In this document: positions 8,957 to 21,600 of the stretch, piece after piece | Layout: each line of letters starts with the position of its first letter | Numbering within the stretch: the first letter of the stretch is position 1 | Source of the DNA: Choanephora cucurbitarum | Lineage: Eukaryota > Mucoromycota > Mucoromycetes > Mucorales > Choanephoraceae | Direction of reading: 5' to 3' | DNA length: 64,000 bases | NCBI GenBank assembly: GCA_025331435.1 | Contig: JAIWNI010000022.1 | Coordinates: forward strand, 248,001-312,000 | Notes under the pieces: generated by a model | What the model saw: the letters and a program-made list of their open reading frames with translations, nothing else | The model's database searches: none | Told to the model about the DNA's origin: nothing | Program-made: the position numbers and the translations under genes

Positions 8957-11089
8957 AAAGAAGAAAGATAGGTTGTTTCATTAGCAAATAGAGACATCGT
9001 TGATGGGCTTTTAAGCAAGATGTATTCCTCTTTCATCCTTTAGCAAAAACCGAGAGCAGTTTTATCAGTCAAAATCAGTCTTTGGTATTTAAATTTAGTG
9101 TCTGCAAAATGCATTGAATTGTCTGTTATGCTTCCCGCCTTCTAGCATGATGTTGGCATTGAACAATAGTAGCTTTATTTAAAAGTCTGCATATTCTTGA
9201 TAAATGTACTCTTATATTAAGCATATTCCTAAACCAAACACTCTTAAATCGAGTGACTACTGTGATAGACACCACTTGGTTTTTCTTAGGTACAGCTCAA
9301 TTTAGTTTAGTTTCAAAAAAACATGTATAAATACCACAATACAATGTAGATTATGACTTTAGATTGACAAAAAAAAACTTTATTTAGGGCTGTTACTCTT
9401 CTTATCAGGAAGAGCAACAGTAGGCTTCACAAGATTGCGAGCATCTTTGCTGCAAGCAGTCTTTCTTTTTTTTTGTCATCATATTTGCTGCTTCATCCAT
9501 TAGGGCCTTCAAGAGAAAAAAAAATTGTTAGCAAACAAAGTGACTCAACAATACTGGTATCTGTATATATGTATACTTACTTTCAGCCAGCAAAAGGAGA
9601 GCACAACATCGGGCAAGATGCTCAAATCGGACTTCCCACGGAGCAAAGTGAACTCCTCAAGCTCCAAGAAGGTATAAATGCCGCTTGGCTGCAGCTCACA
9701 GACAAAAGAAGAGACGGACAAACCATCGACCAGCAAACCAAAGCATTTTGGGAATTGGATTCCTCGCAAAGCTTGGTCATCAACAGCTCTTTTGGTTTCA
9801 AGGGCAAGTTTTGATTTGTCTGAGAGAGACTGGGACACAGATGCATCAGGCTTCTTCACTTCGACGCAAAGCAAACCAAAGTCTTCATCTTTCAATGTAT
9901 ATGATACAAAGAAATCGGGCTTTGCTGAACTAATGCTCTTGCTTGTTCTAGTTTTCGTTGTTGCTTCCGATGATGTCTTCTCCAAGATGTCTCCGACGCC
10001 ACACGACCTTGTGAAATGGTATTTTTTGTCTTGCAAAAAGATGAAGAGCAAAAATGGATACAGATGTTGATCGATAAAGGCTTCTTCTGTGCCACAGGTC
10101 TTCTTCCAGTTTTTCATCGTGCTCAAGGTCATCATCGTCACTCGCGACAAGGCTGTCTCTTCCTTCTTCTTCGATTTTTTTGCAGCTTTTGTCATCTTGT
10201 ACAACCAAAAGTCAAAGTCTTCTTCATCATCGTCATCTTCCTCGTCTTCTTCATCTTCATCTTCATCTTCATCTTCATTTTCATCTTCGTCTTCTTCTTC
10301 TTCGTCTTCTTCATCGCCATTTAGCTCCCACATCTTCTTTGCATTCAAAAACAAAACCAAAAAATTCTGTTTGAACTGTGGTTTTTTCAGAGAAGGAAAG
10401 AGAGCTGCTCTGATTCTTTTAAATGTGCCCGTCTTCACGTTTAAAACAAACTGAGCTTTATCAAGTGGGACTTCCACGACAAACGACAACAACAGATATC
10501 TACACTCAGTGATGAACCTTGCAGCCCCAACATCATCTACTGCCTGTGCTCTTTCTTGATTGAATAGATCAATCATGTTTTCTTCATTGACAATCCAAGT
10601 GCCTTCTACATCTTTGGATTCTCCTTGCTCTGAGCACAACACCAATTTGTTCTTCTATTATATAACAATCATGAATAACAAATGACCAAATCAATTTTAG
10701 AGGCGCTTACCTTGCTGCCACTGGTATCCTCTTTTTCCTCGACCTAAAGACAAACAAAAAAGACAAAGTCAACCCCAGTTATTTTATTACAAAAGCTAAA
10801 GAAAAAAAAAGGACTTACATGTTGCATCCATGCTTTCTTTGCGAAGCCTTTAGAATGCTTCAATCCGTGACTCTTTGCATATGATATGAATGCGCTCAGC
10901 AAATTATCGTAGTTGTTGCATTCAGGATCAAGTGTGGATTTTATATGATTTTTGTGGGTTATGATGAACCCCTCGAAAGTGGGTGTAATATCATTTTGTT
11001 CGCATGTATCAAAATATAATTTAAAGGTAGAATAATGGTTGCGCATTGCATAAAAGTTAAGAAAAGATAGGATAAAGTGAGGAAATTGA
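8957..11089 (-). repeat. Left arm of 2.1-kb inverted duplication
   Basis: Reverse complement of about 23959-26097. Coordinates map as x to 35048-x over the coding core. The core 9545-10645 is identical to the other arm in every reading frame. The outer ~400 bp carry scattered substitutions and a small tandem-repeat difference near 8975. Homology stops abruptly at 11089/23959, where the left arm meets a 52-bp DIRS end fragment. Confidence 0.9.
9405..11046 (-). CDS. PD-(D/E)XK nuclease-like protein, left copy (four exons)
   Basis: Mirror copy of the gene at 24002-25667. Exons by GT-AG and frame are 11046-10819, 10743-10711, 10654-9581 and 9506-9405. Residues 1-445 match the right copy. In exon 4 a homopolymer is one base longer here (A9 on the coding strand versus A8). 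The last ~20 residues are therefore read in another frame and end at TGA 9405-9407, giving ~479 residues rather than 486. Catalytic-type residues KPD and VEVKK are retained. Which arm has the original frame is unknown. The function is not established. The family seems to be a dispersed multicopy gene, since two further relatives occur in this window. Confidence 0.65.
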
Positions 11090-11090
11090 T

Positions 11091-11142
11091 ATTGCCTTTT
11101 AGACAATTAGAATACAAAATAAGACTGTGTAAAATGTGCTTA
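11091..11142 (+). repeat. Isolated 52-bp DIRS left-end fragment
   Basis: Matches the outer left end of the DIRS element (4127-4178) with one mismatch. It lies exactly at the inner limit of the left duplication arm; the right arm lacks it. No other DIRS sequence is attached. Confidence 0.85.
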
Positions 11143-11377
11143 AACACTACGGCTCACAGGATGAAATTCTCAGACATGAATTTTGAAACCAGCGATAGAA
11201 TTTTTTGCAGATTTTTAATCAAATTATCAAAGTTTTTCTTAGTGATCCTGCAAAATGTTGAATCACAGATCTTTTTTTTTTTTTTTGATTTGTATGAATG
11301 CCAATTTATAAAATAAAATTAACAAAGAAAAGTCACACGTCATAGTGAGAGGTGTGCTATGGTATGAAGACAGTTAT

Positions 11378-12851
11378 TTACAATAGTTTCTGCACTTTGA
11401 TAAGGACAGAGGGAAGAGAAAAAGGGACGTTGTTGATGACACTAGACCAATGGGTATGCCAAATGGCTAGAGTTGTTGCAGCGCAAGTTTTGAAAAGGCT
11501 GGTGGGCGAGATATAATCGTATTCAGCGAATCTGTGCAGGACATTCAGAATAGCAACTGGTTCGAATTGGAGGTGAGGCGCTTGTCGTGAAAGAACTTCA
11601 GACCAGACTGCCCATTTCAAGGGACACTCTATCAGTAGGTGGGACGGGGATTCTTGGCTAGCTGACAGAAGAAACATGTATCCGAAGAATCTGGACGGAA
11701 AATGGAAATTGCCCTTTGGCTAAGAATTCTGTGGTGAATGACCCTGTACCAGAAGGTACGGGTGTTAGGTCGAATAGGCAGATACCAAAACCGGGTCCAT
11801 TGAGCAGGACGCACAGTTGAGGGAGAGTAAGGGAGAGTGATGTTTAAAACAAGTTTTCTAAATACCTGATTTGGAGCACTCTAAGCGGAAGAACCAACGC
11901 AGTGTTGGATGAAAGGGGATTCATCTATAGCACCGAGAGCGCTTGGTGGTGTAACCAATATCTGGAAGAATCTATGCGAGTATGGCAATGAATTATCGAC
12001 TAACAGATCCTTTCATAGGCGAGCTGAGAGATAGGGAAACCGGGGTTAATCGCTACGGGTGAGCGGGCGGAAGCAATGTCGAATGGGATCAAATGTAAAG
12101 AAATGATCCACAAGGGGAATGTGCAGTCTGCGAGCTAAAATCCAGTGATTAGCCGGAACGTCTGCGAACAGAGAATGGAGAGGTAAACATGCCAGAGTGG
12201 CAGGGGTACACATCGTATTTGCAAAATTAACATTTTTGAGGATAAGATCCAGGGTCTGGAAGAGAGAAGGAATAATAGACCCATACTCCAGAGAGACACT
12301 CGATCGAAGCGAGGGGAAGAAACAGGACAAAAGTGTTGGAGAGCCTTTGCTAAAGAAGCGGCGTATGGTGTGCTGCAGGTACTGTTGACACAAAGATGGA
12401 TTGGCCGAAGATTGAGGAACCAATTTTGACCAGCGCGATACCAGACAGTGTTGTTGGACTTGAGGATCTAGTAGGCCGAGGTCTCCTTCATCTCTCGTCG
12501 CACAAAATTGAGCGTAACGAAAGCCGGGTTCTATGCCTCTATTAACTAACTGATAAATGATGGACCTCAAACGTCGGAAAAAAACCTGCGGAAGGTTAAC
12601 CACTTGGAGCGTATGCCATAGTTTGGCCAGAATAACCGAGTTGACGATAACCATTCGACCCCGTAATGGGGGCTACGTTGGGAGAACAGCTCGCATTGGC
12701 TGCGAACTAATGTAAGGAGCTCCTCTTCAGCCCATTGACGTTGTTTTATGGAATGGATGACAGGGAAACCAAGGTAGCGCAGTGCTACATTAGACATCCT
12801 ATCATGCCATGTATGTATTGACTGGTTCTCGAGAGTAGACTTTAGAGGGTT
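11378..12851 (-). pseudogene. LINE ORF2 3' part: RT thumb and C-terminal zinc finger (left copy)
   Basis: Fragments in changing frames continue the RT after the LTR insertion (SNVALRYLGFPVIHSIKQRQ). They end in a zf-RVT-type finger, CFFCQLA then HLLIECPLKWAVW. The equivalent part of the right LINE carries ACPFCSAPSESIEHMLIKC. Frame shifts near 12600, 12000 and 11650 make it non-functional. Confidence 0.75.
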
Positions 12852-12856
12852 ATCTC

Positions 12857-13281
12857 TGTATTGATTTGAGGTAAAGTTCAATGTAAAAAAAGTAGAAAAA
12901 AACACTAGTCGATTTAAAGGGGGTTTATTTTGGATAAAATAAAAGATCGTTCCCTAATTCTAGTTCAAGAAAATCTCTCTATTTATACTTTACAAGATGG
13001 TTATTAATGTTAGATGAAGACTGTGTAGAAATCGTTGTCTTGACACGATTTCTCGATGTAGCGGTCTGATCTCTGATCTATCCAGGACCAGCCATTCTAA
13101 GTGTGGCACAATGACTATTCAGGAATGTATTCGATGTCAGACTCGAAATAGAAGTGCATGGAATATCGTTAGTTACTCCTAAAGAGAATGTACTTTATAT
13201 GGTAGTATTCTACTAGTTCTAGAAGGATATATTTGGTTATACATGAATCTATCGATACTGTATATGATGTAGTTCGCTACA
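12857..13281 (-). mobile_element. Solo LTR (425 bp) inside the left LINE
   Basis: Starts TGTATTG and ends GCTACA, with flanking 5-mers ATCTC (12852-12856) and ATCTG (13282-13286), a 4-of-5 target duplication. On the minus strand a TATAAATA box lies near 12990, as in an LTR promoter. Removing the LTR with one 5-mer rejoins the LINE frame as SGHPDNPLKSTLENQS, which aligns with the uninterrupted right LINE. No internal retrotransposon genes remain. Orientation is inferred from the TATA box. Confidence 0.75.
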
Positions 13282-15528
13282 ATCTGGGTGGCCGCTCAGT
13301 GGAAAGGCCTCAGTCTTAGAAATGTTGATCTTGGCATTGGACATCTCCTCATAGTTCCGTAAATGGAAGTTGAGGCGGTCGAGATCCGCAGGAGAGGAAA
13401 GAAAGACGCAAATGTCATTCGCATAAGCGAGAAGTTTGACTGGTGGAGGGGTAGCTATCGGAGGGATAACCGAAAGCGCCTCAAAGGCAAAGCCGTTCAT
13501 CAGGTCATCCTGCAATATGTGGGCCAGTAGAGGTTCCAGGGCCAGATTGAACAGAAGAGGAGAGAGCGGGTCGCCTTGACGGAGACCACGAGATTGGCAG
13601 ATGGTGTTTGTGAAATGACCATTGATATTGACATGAACTTTGTTGTCAAAGAACAAGCCGACGAGACTCTGTGTAAAGACAGGAGGGAAATTAAACGCAA
13701 GCAGCACTTTGCGCAAGTAATGCGGATGGACGCGGTCGTAAGCCTTCTCTTGGTCAAGGAATAACGCCTCATCATCCCGTCAATCCCGTCTGACCTGGTC
13801 CATCATCAAGTTAAGGAGTAAACCTTTTTAAGCAATGAATCTTCTTGGCATAAAGCCAGTCTGAAGTCTATTAATCAAACTGCCAGCAACGGCCTTCATA
13901 CGATTGTTTATGATACGAGTAAAGATCTTTGCGTCACAGTTGATGAAAGATATAGGCCGCCAATTTTGAAGAAGAGTCAAATCCCCTTTCTTTTGTAACA
14001 AGCGAACCCTCAAATCCTGCCAACTACTAGGGAATGAATTCTGTAACAAAACCTGGTTAAAAACCTCAACGACCAGATCCTGCAGGGGAGGAAAGCGGAA
14101 GAGGTGATTGAGGAATGCGTAGCCAATACCGTCAGAACCAGGACTACTTTGCTTTTGCACCACTGGAGCTGTAGCCGCGATGATTTCATCAATGGTGATA
14201 GGTGCCATCAACGGGGGGTGGCAGGAATCGTCAAGTTTGGGTAGATGCCTTAGCGAAGCAAGGTAACCATCCAACTCTATGTCATCGACTGGGTCGGTGG
14301 AGTATAGTGACGAATAAAAATCCTCTGTCGTAGTCAACAATGAGTGGAGCTCTGATGAAGGCTCGACAAATGTGTCAGACCTTAAAGCCGTGATGTTTTG
14401 AGCGACAGTTCTTTTCTGAACTGCTTGTTTAAGGTACCTCGCTGCATTTTCACCCTTCTCTCTCCAGCGAGTGTTGGAACGAAGTGCCAATAAGTCGGTC
14501 AACTCAGCCTGGATATGAGCAATGGGCCTGTCAAAAGCAGGCAAACGACGTAGTTTTATCTCTGGTGGCGGTTTGCTACGTAGAAAGCTATTACGTTCAC
14601 TCTGAAGTTGCCGAAGACGCCTTTTGCGCCAGGACGTATGGGTCGCTGCAAACCCCTTGGTAATACGCTTAAATGCCTGCTTGATGAAATCCCACCTGTC
14701 CTGCGGACTCGCTTTCTCCGTGTGCGAACGCGCAATGATAGGTGGCAGAGATTGAAGTAGATGATGCATATACTGTGGATTGCGAAGCAGTAAAGGATTA
14801 GCTCTCCATAAACCGGGGCCCAAGGAGGAAGCGCCTAGACTGCAACACGTACTTAAAAGTGAGTGATCGGTCCACTGAGGATTTAGTAGATGGATATCAG
14901 CTGATGTGATTCGGGACTGTGATTCTTTGCTCAAAAAGATATAATCAATAGTCGACTGAATGGAATTGTTTCGGCGAAAAGTCGGAAGCTCATGCGAATC
15001 CGAAATTTCCATAACGTTGGTAAAGCGGTCGTCCAAGAAGGTGACCCAATCAATTGATGTGGCAGAGGAGAGGGATCGACGGAGATAGGAATGATTGAAG
15101 TCCCCTACAATAAAAAGACGATCCAAACTAATATCTACATCTGCTCCTCGAATATGGGAGAGAATATTGGAAAAGAACTGTTGACGGTCCTGGCCAGACG
15201 ATGCAGGTGCGTATAATACAAGGACATGAAAAGAGATAAAATTGTTATTTGGATGTGTTACTCTACTGAGTATCGCACGACTCATAGAGGGAAGTAAGTT
15301 TTCGGAAAGTACAAACGATGAAGAGAAGGAGACAAGGCCGCAGTCTTCAGTCCATACTGTTTGATGAGCTTGGAACTGGGTATTAAGGATAAATTGTTTA
15401 GAAGGAGAGGCATGGGTTTCTTGCAGTGCAAGTAGATCGAAATTGAGGGAGCGAAGGTAACGGATAAATTGTGATTGTTTGGTGGGGTTGTTGGATTTCA
15501 CTAGACTGTTGCAGTTTAATGAACCCAA
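13282..15528 (-). pseudogene. LINE ORF2: APE endonuclease and reverse transcriptase (left copy)
   Basis: The endonuclease part is well preserved: SLNCNSLVKSNN, LLALQETHAS (catalytic Glu), FIVGDFNHSYL (Asp/Asn), STIDYIFLS and WTDHSLLS (Asp-His). The frame breaks near 13828. The RT continues with LFLDQEKAYDRV (motif A Asp present) and GLRQGDPLSPLLFNLALEP. Motif C reads YANDICVF, so the first catalytic Asp of the usual YADD is Asn. The RT would be inactive even without the frame breaks. Confidence 0.85.
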
Positions 15529-15548
15529 ATTGATTTCTACTACTCATT

Positions 15549-16993
15549 TTATTGTTTTAAATCATTGTTTTGTCCCCTTCCATCGGACGATGGGGAGGGC
15601 GATTCCTGGTGAACAGAATCGGATCTATTGTCATGGGTAAACTGTGGCGCATCAATGAAGGTGTTGAGAATCTGTTCCTCTTGTATCCCTTCGAACATTT
15701 CCTCATCCTCAAAAAGTTTCTCTGCTTTACTCAGGGATTTTAGATGGAAGGGTAATAATTGAAAGTCCAGATCACTAGCTTGGAGTGATTGTTGAGTATT
15801 AGGGAGGTCCTTGGAGCTTGACACGATGGGCTCAGGTACTGTTGGTGAAAGCCTATTTACCACAGATGAAATATCTTTTGGCTCATCTGAACTGTATGTG
15901 GATCTTACATTTTGAGAGTTCCCGCCACCTTCGCGAACTCTATTCCTTTTCATAGTGTGTGTTTTAGAAACAGGATTAGGGAATGTAATATTGGAAGTAG
16001 CGAAGACAGAAGGCTGAGAAGTATCGAAAAGTCCTTTGGCCTTCTTAGCAGGGGAAACACGGCGAGGACAATTGGCTGCCAAGTGACCTGCTTCGTCACA
16101 AGTCCAGCATTTGTATTTATTGCGTTTTTGAGGGTAATCAGCTACTATATGTCCCTCTTGATGACAGTATTTACAGTACTTGGGCATTTGATTCCAAACT
16201 GCATAGAAATCACTGTCCAGCGAATTATTCCAAGGAATACAATGACTTAATGGCTTAAAGCTCTCCATATTTTCGCCTGCGTGAATTTTCAGGATAGCAT
16301 ATCCTGTCCAGGTGTATGTTTGAGTTTCTGGTTCAATGAAAATCCCAACATCTAAAATTTGTCCATAGGGACTTAAACTCTGTTCCAATCCCTGAAGAAG
16401 GTCAGGCTCCTTCAAAAAGGGAAGATTGGAGAGATGAATTCTCATGACTTCCATGTCGCTGGTCAATGCTCTACAAGGCATAATTATGTCTTGACTATCC
16501 ATACAAAGACCATTTTCCAAAAAAAAAAAATCATAGCCTTTGTCGTTAGGGGTAAAATTAATTTCAGCAAATCTTAAGGAGCCAACTTGTTGAGTCAGCA
16601 CTCCCACTCTAGTGGGATATTGAAGTGCAACTAACTTAAAGAACTCTAACTTAGTTTCTTACGGCCTGACATATCGACGAAAAGACTATTGACGCCATGA
16701 CCCGGACGCCAAATTTGAGATTTGATGATCTTTTGGGGAATGCTCGTTTCTGAGGGATCTGAGGCTGATGGTGATGGAGGTGACGGGCCTGTCTTATGGC
16801 CAAGCAGAGACTTGCGTGCATTGTGTCCCACGATTTGTGACCAGGATCTCGACGGAGGTGTTGAGCGTTGTGATTTAGTATTGAGAGGATTGGTTGCTAA
16901 GCCATCCGTTTTAGAAATTGGATCGTTAGCAGGAAGAGCCATGTCACCAGCTATTTCTTTTTGTCTAAATTTTTTAAAGGGGAAATTCAACAT
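15549..16993 (-). pseudogene. LINE ORF1 with two CCHC zinc knuckles (left copy)
   Basis: Nucleic-acid-binding ORF1. The N-terminal piece (16993-16646, ending VDMSGRKK) and the main piece (16607-15549) are in different frames. The break lies at about 16650; without it the product would be ~470 residues. The knuckles are CKYCHQEGHIVADYPQ (last position Tyr-Pro instead of Cys-Pro, so degenerate) and CWTCDEAGHLAANCPRR (intact). A Ser/Pro-rich acidic tail follows. The start of the paralogous ORF1 lies on the opposite strand ~255 bp away. Confidence 0.75.
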
Positions 16994-17248
16994 GAAAAAA
17001 AAAAACTAAGATCACTTCGTCATCACCGATCGTCTCCGAACTTGTCATGGAGCTTCCTTTACCTAACAGGACATACCTAAACATGTAAAAGTGGACACTT
17101 TTAGCTTCAAACCCATGATAATACCTCTCTGAGATATTTTTGCAGAGTTACTAATAAAAAAATCAGCTGGGTTTTAATCTGCGCCGTAGTGATTTCGAAA
17201 TGCCTTTCGTGGTTATCTTGGACGTAGATAGCAAGTATTAGTCAAAGT

Positions 17249-18438
17249 GTGTTCATCATGGCTCTTTCGCGTAAAAGCCGTTTTAACCAGTCGGGTGGCT
17301 TAGATCCTCCATCCGATGCTACTTCATTCCCCTTAACCTCCCGCCCTCAATCTACCAACAACTCACCGGCCAAACTGTGGTCACAATTTACCGCTAAACG
17401 TGGTCGTCAAGTACGACACTCGCTCGTTCAACTCACAGCTACCTCATCTTCACCATCTCAAACCGATCCATTGAAGAAAAAATTCAGCATCTGGAGATCA
17501 GGCAATGGACCCAACAGTGTTTTTATCGACATGTCGGGATAGAAAGAAGGCCGCTCCGATTTTCTACGTCTAATTGCCCAGCAGTACCCTTCTCGTTTAG
17601 GGGTTCTGCTTCAACAGGCTGGCAACCTCCGTTTTGCTGGAATTAGTTTTGACGAAGAGGATCCGGAAGTGACTACTTTCTTGGAAAGGGGTCCACGTTT
17701 ATATAATGATAATATCATTCTTGCTTGCAGGGTGCTTGAGCCCCATATGGAAATTATAAGTGTTTGTTTTTCAAAGTTACCTTTGCTTAGTGGGAGTAAA
17801 TTGTTAAGCGGATTAAAGGAGAGTCTAAATTTATTGGGAGAATTTTAGATGTGGGGTTATTGTTGGAACTTGAGCACAAAACCTTTATGGGCAACGGTTT
17901 TGCAATTCTTGATGTGTCTAAGAAAAACGAAGCTCTTAGTCCTTTGACACACCTTATCCCCTGGATTCGGAACAAAGAACAGACCTTCCATGCAGTCTGG
18001 AGCAAAATGCCCAAATACTGCAAGTACTGTCATGAGGAGGGTCATGTTTTAGCTGACTGTCCCACATATCAGAAAAAAAATTCTTGTTGCAACTGCAACG
18101 AAACAGGTCATTTGTCCAAAAACTGCCCTCGACGTATCTCGCCTGCAAAGAAAACCAAAGGGACTGTTACCCCTCCTAAGCCCTTTACCTTTGCTAAGTC
18201 CAATGACAATTTTCAATCGTCATCCATCGTACAGAATCACACTATGAAAAGGAAGAGAGTTTGCGAAGGTGGCGCGGACTCTCAGATTGTAGGTTTCACA
18301 GTCATTAATAACGTAGCAAAAGACGCTTCAATAACATTGAATAGGTCACCTGTAGCCGACTTTAAGTCTGACTCATCCGATGCTACAAACATGTCCAACC
18401 CTCAGGAACCATCAGAAACTCAGGGTCCAACCGATTAA
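17249..18438 (+). pseudogene. LINE ORF1 with CCHC zinc knuckles (right copy)
   Basis: The N-terminal piece 17249-17542 ends at a TAG after FIDMSG, where the left copy reads VDMSGRKK. Reading resumes in the same region with stops and shifts. The knuckle part (17851-18438) contains CKYCHEEGHVLADCP and CCNCNETGHLSKNCPRR, both complete CCHC motifs, then a Ser/Thr-rich tail. Confidence 0.75.
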
Positions 18439-18673
18439 CGAGACACACCCGACTCTCAGGCCCTCCCAGACACCCAAGGGTCAATTCGAAAAAGCTAGCT
18501 GGATTCGCAACTTGCAGCAACTCACAGGCAAATCTTAGGAACAGGCTACGATGTCGATGTAGATGAGGAGATGTCCGAAGAAAACTTGAGCCAACACAGT
18601 TCTGGCATATCTGATGACACAACGACTTCAGCTCCTCTGCCCAACCCCAGTCACTCGCCTTCCTCTTATTTAG

Positions 18674-21600
18674 ATGGACAGAAACGTCATCCTTTCACAG
18701 ATCAATAGAATGAGTAATAGAGACCAACTATTGCTCAACTTCGCCTCGCTGAATTGTAACAGCCTGATGAAATCTAATAATACCCAAAAACAAGCCTGTT
18801 TCATTTGTTATCTCCGTTCTTTGAATTTTGACATCTTAGCACTTCAGGAAACTCATGTACTCCCTGATTCTCAACATCTCTTTAATACGCAATTTCAAGC
18901 ATCGCAAGCTCTTTGGACCCCCCTTGTGGGATAGTCTCTTTCTCTCCTTTGTTCCCTCTTTCTACTGATCTCATCCCTGATCTAGACAAAATTATCTTCA
19001 CCGGACTCTGTTCATCTAACAGCTTATACTCCACTTTCTACATTGCCGTCGTTTACGCCCCTGCCAATTTGGATATGGAACGACGATCTTTCTTTGCTGA
19101 CCTTGCCGCCCGCCTTCAATCGCCTGATCTAAACGTCGATTTAGATCGTCTCCTGATTATGAGCTATTCCAATTATTCGTACCAACGTCCACACATAGGT
19201 GTCCACTCATCTTTGGACTGGATATCCTTTTTAGACACTTACTGTCTCAACGCCTTGTCGTTGAACGATCTTCATCTCGTCCCTACTTTTCGACGGAATG
19301 AAATTAGCACATCTACTATAGACTATATTTTTGTCTGTAAACTGCTTCACACATCACTTGTCCATACAAATCTACAACTCACTAATCCCGCATGGACGGA
19401 TCACTCTCTGCTGTCTGCAAGGTTAGCAATAGCCTCCACTCCTACCGGCCCTGTCTTATGGAGAGCCAATCCTAAATATCTTCACAATCCTGAATATCAC
19501 AAACATCTGATGACATGTATCCCCACAATTCTACAAGAGACTCGTTCTCAAGACCAGACGCCACAGCAGCAATGGGAGTTTTTCAAACATCGTTTGAAAC
19601 GAGTGACCAGATTTTTTGGGGCTCGACAAGCTAATGCTCGCAAGACAAAGCTAAACCAACTACAGTCCTCTAGGAATTCCTTTTTAAGGATTCAGCCCTC
19701 TGCGGAGGAACGCCTTAGGGTTCTACCGTCATTAGAGCAAAAAATTGCTCACTTGCAAAAAGACATTGCCGACAATCTGGTGTTGCGAGCTGGCCAGAGA
19801 TGGCGCGAGCAAGGCGAAACTTTGGTGCGGTTTCTCAAAGGTTGCGTCAAGCAACGCCAAGCAGGAGAAAGGAGTTCTGCTCTGCGGGATAACATTGAGA
19901 CGGTGTCTAGTGGTGATCAGTTTACCATACTTTGATCAGCTCCATCCTTCCATCATCACTTATATACTCCAGACATGGTTGACGATGCTAACATTGATGC
20001 CTATCTTAATGAGGTTGAAAATATGTCTTTTTAGGACCCGCCGATCATGAAACGTTGTTAGCGCCCATAAGTCTCGAAGAGATTTTAGCTGTCACACGTA
20101 AGGTGGTTTCCAAACAAAGTAGCCATGGTTCTGATGGATTTGGCTATGCATTCCTCTACCACCTGTTTCGGTTTCCTCCTCTCCAGGATTTGGTCGTCCA
20201 GATTTTCAATGACGCATAGCTCCAGCAAGTGTTTCCCCCCTCTTGGAGGGACATTCGAGTTCGACATTTACCCAAAAAAGGAGATCTCTCACTCCTGAGG
20301 AACTGGCGTCCGATATCCCATATCAATTATGATAGCAAAATCTTTACGTGTATTCTCAATTCCCGTATCAAGTATCTGTTGATTGGCATCATCACTCCTT
20401 TTCAGACTGGCTTTACGCCTGGCCACTTCATCGCTACTAACGGCCTTCTTATCAACATGGTCATGGAGCATGCTCGTCGCACCCAATGGGACGATGTCGC
20501 AGTACTGCTTGATCAGGAAAAGGCATATGACCGAGTTCATCCTTCATATCTTCGCCGCACCCTTCTCCATATGAAATTCCCTACATCCCTAGTGAATTGC
20601 CTTATGTGTCTTTTCTTTGGGAATCAGGTGAAGATCAATGTTAACGGATAATTTTGTGGCGAAGTTTCTCAACAGCGAGGATTACGCCAAGACGATCCCC
20701 TCTCCTCGCTTCTGTTCAATTTTGCCTTAGAACCTCCTCTGCAGCAGATTCTGTGTGATCCCTCATTTACTGGATACCTGATTGACAGTGTGTCTGATTC
20801 AACTCCCCCTTCACCCGATGCGCATATCTCAACCCTTCGGGTTCTTGCATACGCTGATGACGTTTGTGTCTTTTTATCATCGACACAAGATTTCAATCGC
20901 CTACAGCACCATCTCTCATCCTATGGTCAGGTTTCCAACGCGAAAATCAATATGGACAAAACGGAAGTGGTTGCACTGAGTGGTAGACCATCCCCTTCTT
21001 GGAGATCTCTTTTACAGGCACGTGGCATTCTCAGTTGGCATTATCCGACCTCCCCCACAGCCGTCCGATATCTGGTCTTCCCTTTGATTAGCTCTCTGGC
21101 ACAAAGGCGCCTCGTGGAGATGACTCTTTTTGATTCGATCCGTTCGATCTGTTCGGCTTTTACTCAACGTAATCTGTCGTTGCGTGGTAGAGCAGTTGTT
21201 ATGAACTCATTATTCTCTCCAAGCTCTGGCATGTCCTTCGAGTCATCGCCCTGCCTCAACCCTTCCTCCGAAGTGTTCGCTCACTCATTGGACGCTTTGT
21301 CAATCATGGTATCAAGCCAATTTTCAAGTACGGCTTATTGTGTCATCAGGTGTCTGAAGGTGGCCTAGGGATTCTGGATCCTTATGTACAACAGGGAAGT
21401 CTTTCTGTTCGTTGGTTTCGTGAATTCCGTCACCCCAGTGGTACCTCAATTATCAAAGACTACTTACACTATCATATCGGTCGATTCTTCTCGTATGGGA
21501 CGTCTTCAGTGCTGACATGTGCATATGCCATGCTCCGGAAACCGCGCGATATCACCTATGCCCATTTTATGCATGCCTTCTTCTGTTTCTTTGACCATTA

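Larger units (their letters stand above)
11271..16993 (-). mobile_element. LINE (non-LTR retrotransposon), left copy, decayed
   Basis: Reads right to left: ORF1 with CCHC knuckles (16993-15549), ORF2 with APE endonuclease, reverse transcriptase and C-terminal Cys/His finger (15528-11378), a 3' untranslated part, and a poly-A tail seen as a T run at 11271-11287. It is interrupted by a solo LTR (12857-13281) and several frame breaks. The related element at 17249-22993 points the opposite way, so the two 5' ends face each other across ~255 bp. Clade not resolved (L1/Tad-like domain order). Confidence 0.85.

Noticed and set aside
10089..10454. Serine-rich open frames opposite the acidic tract of the nuclease-like gene (and mirror at 24594-24959)
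   Set aside because: They are reverse-strand shadows of GAA/GAT codon runs; poly-Ser is the automatic complement of poly-Asp/Glu.
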